Assembly: GCA_025769875.1 (NCBI GenBank)
Contig: JAGFNK010000074.1
Span: forward strand, 90,382-154,381
From: Russula earlei
Taxonomy: Eukaryota; Basidiomycota; Agaricomycetes; Russulales; Russulaceae
Reading direction: 5' to 3'
Length of the DNA stretch: 64,000 bases
The translations under genes were made by a program, and so were the position numbers. This document shows, piece after piece, positions 45,578-57,205 of this stretch (within the stretch, counting starts at the first letter, position 1; every line of letters starts with the position of its first letter). The notes below the pieces were generated by a model. That model had not been told where the DNA came from and did no database searches. It saw nothing but the letters and a program-made list of their open reading frames with translations.

Positions 45578-47860
45578 TCACAAGTCCGTGGAAAAACTGT
45601 AGTTGTCAATGACACCATCCCACAACCTCTTGCAGTCCACCGTAACCCGCAATCTCGACGCGAGCAAGAACGCCCCGCTCAAGTTTTCTGTTATCCACAA
45701 AGTACGTCAACCACCGCTGTCTAGGGGAAAGGGAACTGGGCTCGGGCTCGGCATTACGCACCTATTGAGGGAGTACGTTTCGCGTGGTGGTGGCGTGAGG
45801 CGATGACGCAGCATGATTGGGATGCGCTCCCGGATGTCAGCGGTGATACCGGCCCAAGTCGAACCAGGCCCAAACGCAAACGGTTGCGGTGTGTCCTCGC
45901 GGAACGGCGTCGCGAGCAGCTGCAGGGACTCGACGTGGGCATTCGTCATTGCCTAATGATCTCCCGGTCAGTCGAACAGCAGATAAGGATGGAAAGAGAG
46001 GAATGACGTCGTTCTCCTTGCCGGTGAGATAGCTTAGCTTCGAGCTCCAATGCAAACACCCTTCCCGGTCGTGCCGCGCTGCGGCGAGAAGCAGGCGTGG
46101 CCAGTCATCTACAAATGCAGCGCTGTAGCGACGCGTCGCGCCGAAGTCAACTAGTTCGACCTTGCCTTGGACATCAACTATTTTTCTGAGAGGGAAAGGG
46201 TGTTCCTACCTGGCCCATTTTCGCGTCCCAGAGAAAGATGGACCAATTAGGGTCTCGTGTAGGCAGAGATCGTGTGGCTATCTTCGTGTATCCGGTTTAC
46301 TTTAGATTTGGCGGCGTCTGCGATTGCCGAGGCCAGGGTACAGAGCGCACCTCGTTGCGTTCCGCTTGAGGGAGATGATGCACTTCGTCCCCACCGACGC
46401 TGAGGCCATTTACGTGTTCCACGACCAGCACCCGGTCTGTGCTTCCCTCCCATTCCCACTGTGCTTTGAAGCTTGCGTCGCCACCACGCTTTTTTGGGCT
46501 TCCGAAAGATCGCATGCTGGTCGCCTCCAGCGTGTAATTGCATTCATCGGCTAGTTCCTTCTTCATCACCTGCCTGTCTCATCACCATCAACGCCGTTTG
46601 AAATGCATAAAGATGGGACGTGGAGTACAGCAAGCGTTATTTCAAGGAGCAGCCCCCGAGGGAGGAGCCGCCCCGCCGTCAGTAGTATGCGGATGTCGCT
46701 CAGGTCGCTCGTCACGCTCTCTGCTATATTTGGTAATTGAACTTTAATCGCGACGCGCTCGGGTCGCCCGGTCGGAGAGGCTGATGCTGCGAGGATGGCA
46801 TGGTGGACCTGCCCGATAGAGGCTGCGGCAAAAGGGATAGTACGAAGGAGGAACCCCAAGACGGTCCAAGGGAGGATGTTATTACTCTCCTCTCCAAGTT
46901 AGTCCGCATGTCGAGTATCATCTGACGGCGAGTGCGATGCACACCCCCATCTGCCAGTTGGGCATGTAATGTGCGCTGTCCTGTACGCGGCGAAAGACGC
47001 GGTCGAGCTCCGGTGGGAGCACATGGGTATCTGAGGGGCTACGGTAGGTAAAGGCTCTTGTGAGTAGATTAACGTAAGGACCTTGGATGCTTAGGAACTG
47101 TCCACTTTCAGCGCCGCGCGGCGCATCTTTGTAAGTTTGGAGACAAGACGCGTTAAGTTCGCCTCAGTCATCATAAGAGAAGATGGCAAATCGGTTGAGT
47201 TGCCGGACGCCGTCGAACCACGGAGGAGCTCAGAAGCAGCGCCGTAACCGAGGGGTGCTACAAGGCCTAAAACGCCGAAGCATGAGCCTCAAGGGCCGCC
47301 ACACGAAATGTTTACGAGTAGTACCTCCGTAATGAAAAAGTCGCCCAATGCGAGAGGAAGGCACTTTCGACGACTGAAAGTGCCGGAGTGATTGAGGCCC
47401 AGGCTTGAGTCCCTGCAGAAAAATGGGGGTAAGGGTTCGCAGTAACTTGGGCTGTAGTTAAGGAGTACCTCCTGAGTAGATGCGTCGGGGGCTAGTACTG
47501 GCTGGTGTTGGAGCGAAGTAAATCTTCAACAATTAATGGGCAATCTGGTGTAGATGGTCGAGCGTCGGGAGTCGTGGAAAGAGCTGCTGACGGGGAGTTC
47601 AGCTCGAATGGTGCCGATGTGGTTGTCGATGACGCCCATGTGGTATCACTAGTAGTCGGTAACTGTTGCGTTGTAACTGTTTCAGACACGGGTGTTAGCG
47701 AGATAGGCGGTATCTCAAGCTTCCTTAGCCATGCTTCGTTCGCATGGTGAAGATGGCTCGCTTGGACATAGGTTGGCTGAGGAGGAATAGGGTCATCTGC
47801 AGACAGTTCCTCGACGTTCTCTGCTTCGTGTCCATTCTCGTAGCCACTGCGAGCTTTTGG
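45578..47860 (-). pseudogene. COQ8: COQ8/ABC1 (UbiB-family) atypical kinase, probably damaged
   Basis: Minus-strand blocks in order: a Ser/Thr-rich N-terminal region (47,800-47,490); VPSSRIGRLFHYG then, after an intron, APLGYGAASELLRG; the KxGQ motif (KVGQ, about 47,100); THVLPPELDRVFRRVQDSAHYMP; the Ala-rich loop AAASIGQVH (46,828-46,802); RVAIKVQ; DPNWSIFLWD; LVDFGATR (about 46,150); TPFREDTPQPFAFGPG; and a C-terminus ending TGA at 45,580-45,578. This mitochondrial ATPase-kinase supports ubiquinone synthesis. At the KxGQ motif one base is missing, and near 45,680 one base is extra, so the frame is broken at least twice. The N-terminal end, with any mitochondrial presequence, is lost or obscured by repeat D from 47,880. 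Confidence 0.8.
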
Positions 47861-47879
47861 CCGGCTTAGTGAGACGCGG

Positions 47880-48376
47880 ATACCGCCAACCCGTGTTACC
47901 TGCGTTATCCTGTATTGCTATGCATGTTGAGATAAAGCGTAGCCGAAGCGTTGACGCGTCGGCCCAAACTGTCCGGGCGGCCCACAGGCCCGGACCACAT
48001 AAGCGTTTCAGCTCAGTTGCTGAAACGCGATAACAAAATTGATAGTGTGATCTAAGACAATCGGTAGCTAGCACATAGTGATCATGAAAACAATTTGATA
48101 CTTTACTACAGACAAAATAATTAGGGACACTCTCAGATACTTAAGAGTGTCGTACATACAGTAGATACTTCAGTTTCTTCTCACAGAAACCTGAAGTAAG
48201 TACTTACTATCTCACAATCTTATCAGTAGCTGATTACGCGTTGTAGTATCACTTTTATTAGGTAATATGACACAAGAAGTTTCTTCTCACAGAAACTGAA
48301 TATCACTTTTATTAGATCTACTATGATCTAATCTACCTTATCACTGCGCGATTCAACAGGTTATGGGCCCTGGCCA
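47880..48376 (-). repeat. Repeat D, copy 2 (inverted relative to copy 1)
   Basis: On the minus strand it begins TGGCCAGGGCCCATAACCTG like copy 1. It carries two hairpin units (CAGTTTCTTCTCACAGAAAC, about 48,170-48,190 and 48,278-48,300) at positions comparable to those in copy 1, and a GC-rich far end. It abuts the N-terminal end of the COQ8-like gene. The left edge is approximate. Confidence 0.55.
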
Positions 48377-48380
48377 CTAC

Positions 48381-48708
48381 TATTGCCATTTTCAGCGCAC
48401 TTGGTGGAGTTTGAATTCCACCCAAATCGGCGCAGAAAACCCTCTCAAATGTGCGGGGCAAATTTCTCCCTCAAAACAGCTTCAATTCACATAAAACTTA
48501 TTGTCCCTGAATTGCCTGAATGAGGGCTAGGCAGCCCCATTGTTTTCATGAGAATTGAGTGAGAATTGGTGGAGCTGGACTCAAGCCACCTCCACATGTG
48601 TATTAGATGAATTACAACTCAAAATTGTGGTCTATATCTATTGTTTCTCCCTTATGTTGTACCCATGGGCTGTCTTGAGGCAGCCCCATAGTGTTTTTGA
48701 CTCAAGTG
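48381..48708 (-). repeat. Repeat B, copy 2 (inverted)
   Basis: Reverse complement of 51,867-52,186 and of 11,370-11,691. The similarity to the third copy continues outward to about 48,800 (CTCAAGTGTTGTGG and the following 90 bases), so the complete element is longer than 320 bp. Confidence 0.7.
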
Positions 48709-48800
48709 TTGTGGTGAGCAACATTGTTTCCAGTGCAATCGGAGTTGTGGCCAGCCACTCATCACCCCTCTTGCCTCCCCATTCTGACCATCCTTCTTGT

Positions 48801-49118
48801 TTTTCACAGACAGAGAGGAGTGGGTTGCAAAGAGGGGTCCTATTCTGAACTCTTTCTACTACAGAGTAGCTAGGGTGTTTTTATATACTGGAGAGAGGTA
48901 CTAGAGATGAAAGGCATGAAAGTGAATCAAGACTGGTTGAGATGGTTGAGGCAGTCATGAAAGGCTTGAGACATGAATGTGTCGCGTGTGCGGGGTGTGG
49001 CATGCGCGCATGGCCAGTGGCGAGGGCTGGGCGATGCGATTGAGGTCTCGATGTCACACATGAGGTGGCTTGTGGTGTGTGGCCAGTGGATGGCCTGGAA
49101 TGAGAGGGAGGTGGCAAA
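48801..49118. other. No gene seen
   Basis: The host sequence of the solo LTR at 49,119. It holds only short frames. Confidence 0.4.
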
Positions 49119-49947
49119 TGTCAAGACACGTACTGCTGATCCGTGTGGACTCAGGAGCAGGTGGGCAAGGGTCGGAACAGATGATACGCGGCGAAGGCGG
49201 CGTTGAACAAGAGGACGAGCCAAACGACGAGGAGGTACCAGATGGGGACTGGTAGGTGTTGCAAGAGACAAAGGCGAAGGCTGGAGGCCAGTGTAGCGAG
49301 GGGACTTTAGACAAGGCGGTCGTTGAAGAGTACCTTGGAAGCGAGGGGAATCTTTAGACTGAGCGGTCGCAGGGGAGTACCCAGGAAGATGAGAGTATCA
49401 CAAATGGACAGTCTGACGACTGCCATGCTTCATTGGGGCTTATATACAGTGTACAGGGTCGATTACAAAGCACTGGGACTATTCTAGACTCTTTGGTTCC
49501 ATCCAATAGGACTACAGAGGCATGAACTTGCTTATGCCAAGTTTCAGGCTTACTGAGCGCATTACTGATCATTGTGGAGCGATGACATCATTATGATGTC
49601 ACTGTGGGGCGCTTAGTGAGCCTATGAGGTCACTGTGGAGTCGCTCAGTCAGCCATGATGTCATTGGAGCCTTGATGACGTCAGATGATTTATGCAACAG
49701 TTTCTAAGAGTTTGTGCCACTGTTTCGGGTCCATGGTGGCTGGGTGGCCATGTGGCTGCCACGCGATGATTACCCGATTAGGAAACCGGTGCCTGGTCGT
49801 GTTAGAGTGCTTTTGCAATAGCAATATCTTGTACCACAGGAGGGATAGCCCAGAAAATGGAAGGGAGTCAGCAATGTAAAGTGAGAGAGGTCTTTCTTGA
49901 GTAAAATAGGACAATCCTTGGCCAGGACTTGGCCTTGGTTCGTAACA
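49119..49947 (-). mobile_element. Solo LTR, family A, copy 4
   Basis: 829 bp, TGTCAAGACA...CGTAACA, with a perfect 5-bp target duplication GCAAA (49,114-49,118 and 49,948-49,952). It is nearly identical to the LTR at 17,618-18,446, so it is among the youngest insertions here. Confidence 0.93.
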
Positions 49948-49952
49948 GCAAA

Positions 49953-51866
49953 GGATAGGAGGAGGCTTCATGTCCTATTGCATTTCCCACATGTCATTCC
50001 ATGGCCAGCCATATGGCTACCTTACACCTCCCAGGGGCTTGAAACTTTGACTGTTCTTGGTCAAGCGTCTGAATGCAAGTGTTTTGAGCCTTTTGCATCT
50101 GAACTGAGGTGGCAGTGGCGGCTGCTTGTGCTGCTGGAAGGCGCGAAGGTGGTGATTGGCGATGGTGACAATGGAAGAGGCAAAGGCAATGGGAGATGGA
50201 GGCAATGGAGACAAGGATGGTGGTGATGAGATGGTGGCTGCATGGTGGTGGTGTTGTCTTGTAGTGGCAGTGGCATGGTTGTCTCCATTGCAGGCATTGG
50301 CAGCAGGCATGGACAAGGAGCGGGGGCATAGGTGGTGAGCATGAGTTCGTAGACAGAGGCATAGGTGGCAAGGACTTGAGAAGGAGGATGCATGGGGTGG
50401 CTTGCGACAGTGGTGGCAATTGTTGTCTTGCAATGGTGGTGGCGGGGTCGTCTCCACTGCAGGTGTCGGCAGCAGACATGGGCAAGAGTGCACAAATGGA
50501 AAGGGAGGTGATGTGGGAGGTGGTGTGCAGTGTGCTGTTAGCGTCGGTGGCTGCTTCTCCTGCAGCAGTGGTGTGGTGGCAGCTTCTGTGGTGTGTTGTG
50601 GCTAAGTTTGTGGCCAGGGCCTTCTTGGTCTTCTGGGGAGGTGCTGATGATGAGAGGTGGCGATGGTGCTGTGGTGCTGGTGTTGTGCAAAACTACTACT
50701 AAGGCAGCTGGCGCTGAGACAAAGGCTGAGGGTGAGACCAGGAAGGTGGCGCCAAATGGAGCTGGGGCAACGACGTAGGTGGACGGAGTGGAGGTGATGA
50801 TGGAGGGCATGGCGGTGGATGGTGGGGATGGAGCAATGGCTGGGACTAGTCCCAGAACAGCGGCGGATGAGGCAACGGATGAGACTGAGGGTGATGAGAT
50901 GACTGAGGGCGTGGGAGCAGATGAGATGAAGGCAGGGGTGGCAGATGAGGCTGCAAGGGCTGAAGTGGTGGGTGGTGCTAAAACATTGGTGGGTGAGGCT
51001 GAGGCTAAGGTGGCAGGGATAGATGAGGTGGTGATGATGGTGGATGCGAGTGATGCTGGGACGGCAGAGGCAGGTGGGGCTGGTGAGTCAAAGATGGCAG
51101 CAGTGAACAAAGTGATGGGAATGGTGGATGAGGTGGGAACCGCAGGGGCAATGGGAGTGGGTGACATGAAGGCGATGATGGGCGATGCAGGGACAATGGC
51201 GGGAGCTGGTGTGAGCATGGGGTAGATGTAATCATCTTTGTTTTCGTCTTCATCGCAAGAACCGAGTTCGCATTCCCACTGAATGTTGCAAGGATGCTGA
51301 GAGAATATCTTGACTAGTGTGTTGAACACTTCTCAGAAATCGACAAAGTGCCTCTGCTGTTCATTCATGTGCCAGGGGCCGAGACATTGAGAGACCATTC
51401 AGTGGTTGTCTGGGTGGAGTCCAAGCCAGAATGACTCATCACAATCTTTGTAGCACAGGTGGCATGCATGGACGAGGGGCCACAGATTGCCCTGAAACTC
51501 TGGTAGTATTTGTCTATGTCTTCCTGGTCACACATGTGGAGTCTTGACGAGGAGGCGATGAGGTCCTCCAGATCCCACTTGAGCTTGAGGTATTCTAACA
51601 GAGTTGGCATGCTGATGGCGGAGTGCGGCACACAATGAAGACTGATGGCAGGTCAATGCAGGCAGTGTGACTGGCGTGGCTGCAACTGCGGGTGTGGAGG
51701 GCCAAACATGAGTTGGAAGGGAGCGGCACGACTGATGTGGCTGAGACAGCAGGCATGGTGGGAATGAGGGCAAAGGATGGTCAGAATGGAGAGGTGAGAG
51801 GGGCAATGAGTGGCTGGCTGTGACTCCAATTGCACTGGAAACAATGGTGCACACCACAACACTTGA
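49953..51866 (-). pseudogene. Gag-like relic with Ala/Ser/Pro-rich region, low confidence
   Basis: On the minus strand a short block (51,631-51,365) with LLEYLKLKWDLEDLI and DIDKYYQSFRAI looks like a retrotransposon Gag fragment. A 263-codon frame (51,329-50,538) follows that is almost only Ala, Ser, Pro, Thr and Val. Upstream, 51,640-51,866 matches the outer flank of repeat B copy 2. This suggests that repeat B and this Gag belong to one element, with repeat B near its 5' end. The composition bias makes the long frame weak evidence by itself. Confidence 0.35.
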
Positions 51867-52186
51867 GTCAAAAACACTATGGGGCTGCCTCAAGACAGCC
51901 CATGGGTACAACATGAGGGAAAAATAATAGATATAGACCATGATTTTGAGTGGTAATTCATCTAATACACATGTGGAGGTGGCTTGAGTCCAGCTCCACC
52001 AATTCTCACTCAAATCTCATGAAAACAATGGGGCTGCCTAGCCCTCATTCAGGCAATTCAGGGACAATAAATGTCATATGAATTGAAGCTGTTTGAGGGA
52101 GATATATATCCCACATGTTTGAGGGGGTTTCTGCACCAATTTGGGTGGAATTCAAGCTCTGCCAAGTGCGCTGAAAATGGCAATAA
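51867..52186 (+). repeat. Repeat B, copy 3
   Basis: The same unit as 11,370-11,691, in the same orientation, ending GGCAATA. It joins directly to the family B LTR at 52,184, of which the first three bases appear to be replaced. Confidence 0.7.
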
Positions 52187-52800
52187 GGCTCCAAAGTGCC
52201 TTAAATAAGATCAATGGTCACGTCTATCAATGCGTCCTACCAATGCAGATATGCTTGAGTCAAGCAAGCAATACTCATGGAGGGGAAGGAGTGTTAGATC
52301 CTTCTGGAGTATGGCAATAAGATGAGAGGGGCTCTGCAGATGGGGTAGGAGTCAACTGTTTGGGATTGGCAAACTAAGTCAAGCTTAAGGCTCAACTGCT
52401 ACAACTGGGGGCTTTATATAGCCCTACAGGGATAAGGTTCATGCTACTGTAGTACTGGTTGGTGCTATAGAAGCAAAAGGTGGCTCATAGAAGTGAGGTT
52501 GCTTCTATGTGAACAATCTTGGTGCTGGAAGCATTAAGTGCTTCCCTAGTAGCAATCTCGGTGTCATAAGTACTTTCCTAATCAAGGAAGCGATGTACAT
52601 GGCGGTACAGGAACATCTGGGACAGAAGCAATGCTACTCATTGCTTCTTCAATACATCTTCAGAAAGATACGATCAACGCGTTCTGAACGCAATATCAAC
52701 GGACATAAACAATCAGGATCTGAGACACGCATGATGCAAACAGTGCAGTCCATAGTCCAGGTGTTCTGGCATCTTCTGGACCCCAAACCACTCAGTAACA
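52184..52800 (-). mobile_element. LTR family B, second copy, no internal region
   Basis: Aligns along its whole length with 4,446-5,071, including the TATATA box region and the TAACA right end. The left three bases are missing at the junction with repeat B. No target duplication can be shown. Confidence 0.75.
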
Positions 52801-52849
52801 CTCTGATGTTGTCCTTTACTGCTAGATAGGTTGCCAATAAGTAGGGCTT

Positions 52850-53484
52850 GCTGTATGTTGATTGTGGCTGGAATCAATCATGTGAAAATCCCTGTGTGAT
52901 ATTGTGGACACCTCTGCTGACCCCTTTTGGCCATGTGAACAGGGTGGCATCATAGGGCCCACCTTTCCTCTGATATGGAAGGGTCCTTCAAGGGCCCTTT
53001 CTGGGAAATGGTTTGTGACAGTTGATGATGTCTTAGAAGTACTTGCTACCTTGCCATGGGATGGCAGTTTGCAAACATTTGGGAGAAATGGAACAGACAA
53101 CCTCAAAAACATTATGACCTACACATCTCCCAAATGCCTGAATGGTGAACACAATAACCAAATGCTGGACCTCTTGAAGTTCAGCATTGAACATGCCAAA
53201 TTGCCATCTATTAAGGTTGTGAGCACCTTCTCTGCACAAGTAAATCTGGGCTTTGAGGACACAAAGAAATATACCTTCAGTGCTTTCTTCTGGGTTTACC
53301 AGCATATGGACCAAATGCTGGCAAGAGGTGCAATTGAGCAGGTCACTTTCCTGGTGAACCTTGATCAGAAACATTGGTGGCTCTTATCTTGGATTTTCAG
53401 AACCACATCATTTGATATGGTGACTCACTAGGAGAAAGATTCCACCAGATGTGGAGAAGGTTCTAAAATGGTGGACAAATTTTC
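52850..53484 (+). pseudogene. C48 (Ulp1-like) cysteine protease, truncated
   Basis: The plus strand reads PCEQGGIIGPTFPLI, KWFVTVDDVLEVLATLPWDGSL, then NLDQKHW, the histidine block of Ulp1-type SUMO proteases. Just after it a one-base shift leads into LDFQNHII*YGDSLGERF, where the conserved Asp and the GDSL-like strand follow. The in-frame TGA stands where Arg fits. The catalytic cysteine part is missing because an LTR-like repeat starts at 53,485. Such genes ride on several basidiomycete DNA transposons, so it is probably a transposon passenger rather than a host desumoylase. Its upstream part recurs at 5,590-5,960. Confidence 0.6.
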
Positions 53485-54055
53485 TGTCAAGACACATACT
53501 GCTGATCATTTAGGACTCAGAAAGCAGGTGGGCAAGGGTGGGAACAGATGACAGGCATTGAGTCACATGTTGAGCAAGAGGATGAGCCAAACAATGAGTA
53601 GGTACCAGATGGGGACTGGTACATGTTGCAGGAGGCAAAGGCAAATGCTGGAGGCCAGAGCAATGAAGGGGCTTTAAACAAGGCAGTTGTGAAAGAGTAC
53701 CTCGAGAGCAAGGGGAGTCTTTAGACAGAGCAGTCATGAGGAGTACCCTGGAAGAGGAGAGTATCACAAATGGACAGTCTGATGACTGCCATGCTACATT
53801 GGGGCTTATATACTTTGTTCAAGGCTGAGTATGAGCTATAGGGATTATTCTAGACTCTCTAGTTTCATCCAATAGGGTGCTTGGGGCATATACTTGCTTG
53901 TGTCAGACTTATGGCTGACTGAGGGTATTATTGATCATTGTGGGGTAATGACATCATAATGATGTCACTGTGGAGTGCTTGGTGAGCAGATGAGGTCATT
54001 GTGGAGCCACTCAGCCAGCCATGATGTCATTGGAGCTAGATGACATCATATGAGG
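53485..54055 (-). mobile_element. LTR family A relative, 5' part only
   Basis: It starts TGTCAAGACA and follows the family A sequence with many differences up to about 54,055, where similarity stops abruptly. The rest of the family A LTR is absent. No target duplication is seen. Confidence 0.65.
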
Positions 54056-54056
54056 G

Positions 54057-54538
54057 TGTATGGATCACATGATAAGGCAGAAGAGATCACAAAACCAGTG
54101 TAAGGTATGTGATCTGGCTGAGCATGGAATCACATGACTTGTACTCGTCCCCATGCATGTGCAATGCATCATATTTCAGCTATCCCCTTATGCACTCCTT
54201 TCATCATAATTTGATCTCTCTTGGTCTAGACTTCCTTTCATCATGTCTCATGCCTCTTGCCTGTATATAAACTTCTTAGCTACTCCTTGGAGAGCAATAG
54301 AAGATTCTCTTTTGTGCCTCTCACATCAGTCTGCCTGCAAAAGCCAAGAAGCCAAACAACCATGCACAAGGTGCTTGCTCCCCTCTGTTCTCTCTGTCCA
54401 TACCCACCCTCAGATCAAGCCCACTGGACTCTGCGTGCCCTGACCTGGTGCACTACACCTGTAAGTAAGGGGACATACAAGAGTAAGCAGTCCATAGCAA
54501 AACATAAGAAGTAAACATAAGAGGAAAATGTTGTAACA
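54057..54538 (+). mobile_element. LTR-like fragment with TATA box
   Basis: Begins TGTATGGATCACATGA and ends TGTAACA, 482 bp. It contains TATATAAA on the plus strand at about 54,264, followed by a pyrimidine-rich stretch, as in LTR promoters. The flanks GAGGG and GATAT do not match, so it may instead be the far half of a mosaic LTR that starts at 53,485. Confidence 0.4.
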
Positions 54539-56063
54539 GATATGGTTGAGATATGGCAGTTCTGAATTTCACATGTGGATTGGCACCCAGAAATTGAAGC
54601 TTCTAGAACTAAGAATTAGATCCCAACTCTTGGGCTGCACCTTACAGTACATGAGATCCCACTGTTGAAGTTTCAAGTCAATCAATTGAGAAACAGTTGA
54701 GATATGGCAGTTCAAACTTTTGCACTCATGTCAGCACATGAAATTTGACATGTCAAGAACTGCATATTAGGCTCCCATATATTAGCTGCACCTAGATACA
54801 GTATATAAACCATCATACCTCTCCCCCACTATGACACCATGTGACCTTTGGGAAATTGGCCCAATGTTAGCCAATGTTATAGATAAGATAAACAATAGCT
54901 TGTACAGTGTTTTTGCACCATGCTCAAGCACATTTTCTTGTTGTAGAGATGTTTTCCATGACATGTAGAAATTTTGTGTACCAAATAGGTCCTCACTATT
55001 GGCTAGTGTTTGAAAGTCCTGTCCTGTCCTTTTTTTGCCCACCTTGGGGTGCAACTGCAAACTGGACTGGTTCATATATTTCAAAAATTACATGCAACCA
55101 CAGACCAGACTGGTATAGACCAGTCTGTTGTGGTTGCCCACTGGTTGCTGGACCAGTTCAGACCAGTTTACAACCAGTCCAGACCATGCATTTATCATTA
55201 TATTATTGTGGTGCAGGGGTGTGCTACATACTACAGATATGAACATGTAGTTATATGTGCTCTGCAGTATGGGACTGCAGTGTATGGAGAAATCCCTGCC
55301 ACATCCCCACATCCCACATCTGTTGCTCAAGTATGACATTGTGTCATTGGTGTTGTCCACCACCATTGCATCATTGCCATTGTCATCATTAGCACCACCA
55401 TCTCCCCCCACAAGCTGTGGCTTGCAGGTGGGGTGGTGGTGTTGTGGTTGGAGGGAGGTGGTGTGCTGTTGTCATCAGTGCGATTCCACCCACAATCCAC
55501 CCCATGAGCAGTTGCTCATGAGACTGGGGCAGCTGGTGGGTCATCATGGTGTCCTTGCACCAATCACAAGGCATGACATGTTGTTTGTAGGGATGGCCAT
55601 GTCAACATACTTGAGTGACACATCTGTGTCTGCAAGCACGATGACATGGATGTTGACATAGGATGCCTTGTGGATCACTTGGTGGTCCATGCACAGGTCC
55701 ATCATGATGATCAGCTGGGGCTCCTTGAATGAGCATGTGATGTAGTTTGTGAAAGGGAGCTGTGCTTGGTAAATGTGGCAGTGTTATTAGCAGTGAGGGA
55801 AGTAAAACTGTGGGGCATCAAGACCTGACAGCAACATCTGGGTGGGGAGAATGTGCATCTTAAGTAAGAAGTCTTCAAAAGAGGGGCTTGTGCCAGGTTG
55901 AGGGACTCACTGACAAGACCAGCAACATACTTATGTTTATGTACATCCTTCAATGGTTGTGAGAGAATGAGACTATTCAATTGAGTAGGAGGGAGGGGCT
56001 CTGATTTGGATATTGAGTTGTGAAGAGTTGGGGCAGGTGTTGATACACCAATCCCTATGTACA
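54539..56063. other. No supported gene, AT-rich with short repeats
   Basis: Contains two copies of a TTGAGATATGGCAGTTC phrase (about 54,545 and 54,689) and a run of CCAGACTGG-type words at 55,060-55,190. Reading frames are short and not conserved. It ends where the second Ty3 copy begins. Confidence 0.4.
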
Positions 56064-57205
56064 AGTGAATTGAACCTCTGGACCAGAGTCATTCAACCAT
56101 GCCACCACATCATTGTTCATTCCTTAAGAACAGGATATCATCTATTCTATTTGGCTTGGACATATATCAGCTACTATTGCCTCACAGTCCAGTTCTACCA
56201 CCTGCATCTTAACAGGATACAAAGAGAGGATCAATCTTACATTCAACTTGCTATTGTGCCAGGAATACACAACACCTTTGATTGGGAAACTAACTCCTGG
56301 TTATATGATGCAGATTACAACCAGCCTTGGGCAATTACCAGCCCAGATGTCTCATATACTGGTCCTCCTACATATTATTCAGTTCCAGCAATCCTAGGAG
56401 CTTCAAGTCTTGTCCCTCGACCCCTTACACCAATTCAAACTACCATCCCAACCAGCCAGGAACATTGGTCTGCCAGTACAGAAGATACTGAGACAGATCC
56501 ATGGATAACCAGGTGTAACTGTAAAGCAGAGTTTTGCACATGTGGCTATCGACCAGAAACACCTCCTACTCCTATAAGAATCACCTTGTGGACACTGGGC
56601 AATTATCACCTCCCATTCTAGTAAATCTGGCTCCTCGCCACAGAAGACAAGCATCATCTCAAGTTCCCTCTAGAGAGACAGTCCCCAATGCAAGGAGATT
56701 CCTTGTTGAAAGACTATTGCCTCCTACTCCCCCTGATGCCTACGTACCATTGTTTACCAGTTGTATTCCTACACCAGTCATACCTTCCCAACCCTTTGCT
56801 TCACCTTTCATCAAATCCCCTGACAGTATTAATGTTAGAAACACCAAATTACACTCCTACTTACCAGAACAATCTTTCTTAGCTCTTAACCTACCTATGC
56901 AATCAAAAAGGGAACTACTTGAATTCAAGAACTATTGTACACAGGCTTGGCATTTAAGAACAATGCACTTTGTAGTTTATCAACATCCTATCAAAGAGAT
57001 AAATGACTTTGCCATTTCACCAGCAGAATTTGAAGGATACTTGTGGAAGACCCAAGTAGTCCTAATGCAAAGTAGTATCACTGAAGAATACTCCCAAATC
57101 CACTTAAGAAAACACCAAAGAAGACCTGACACCATTCAATTGAAACCAGCCTACACCATAGCATATCCTTGGAACAATGGCCACTGGACTACAACTGTTG
57201 TCTAA
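56064..57205 (+). pseudogene. Ty3 element 2, second copy: ORF2 C-terminus and ORF3
   Basis: From AGTGAATTGAACCTCTGG on, the plus strand aligns with the minus strand of 16,235-14,300, without the solo LTR found there. ORF2 (SELNLWTRVIQP to ITLWTLGNYHLP, stop at about 56,621) is read in one frame, and ORF3 (NLAPRHRR to AYPWNNGHW, stop 57,205) follows. Both frames are uninterrupted in this part, although ORF2 lacks its N-terminal half because the copy is 5' truncated. CpG dinucleotides are very scarce compared with copy 1. Confidence 0.7.

Noticed and set aside
50538..51329. 263-codon Ala/Ser/Pro/Thr frame as a mucin-like surface protein
   Set aside because: Composition alone keeps frames open on both strands here; there is no signal peptide, and it follows a Gag-like fragment, so I kept it only as part of a low-confidence relic.
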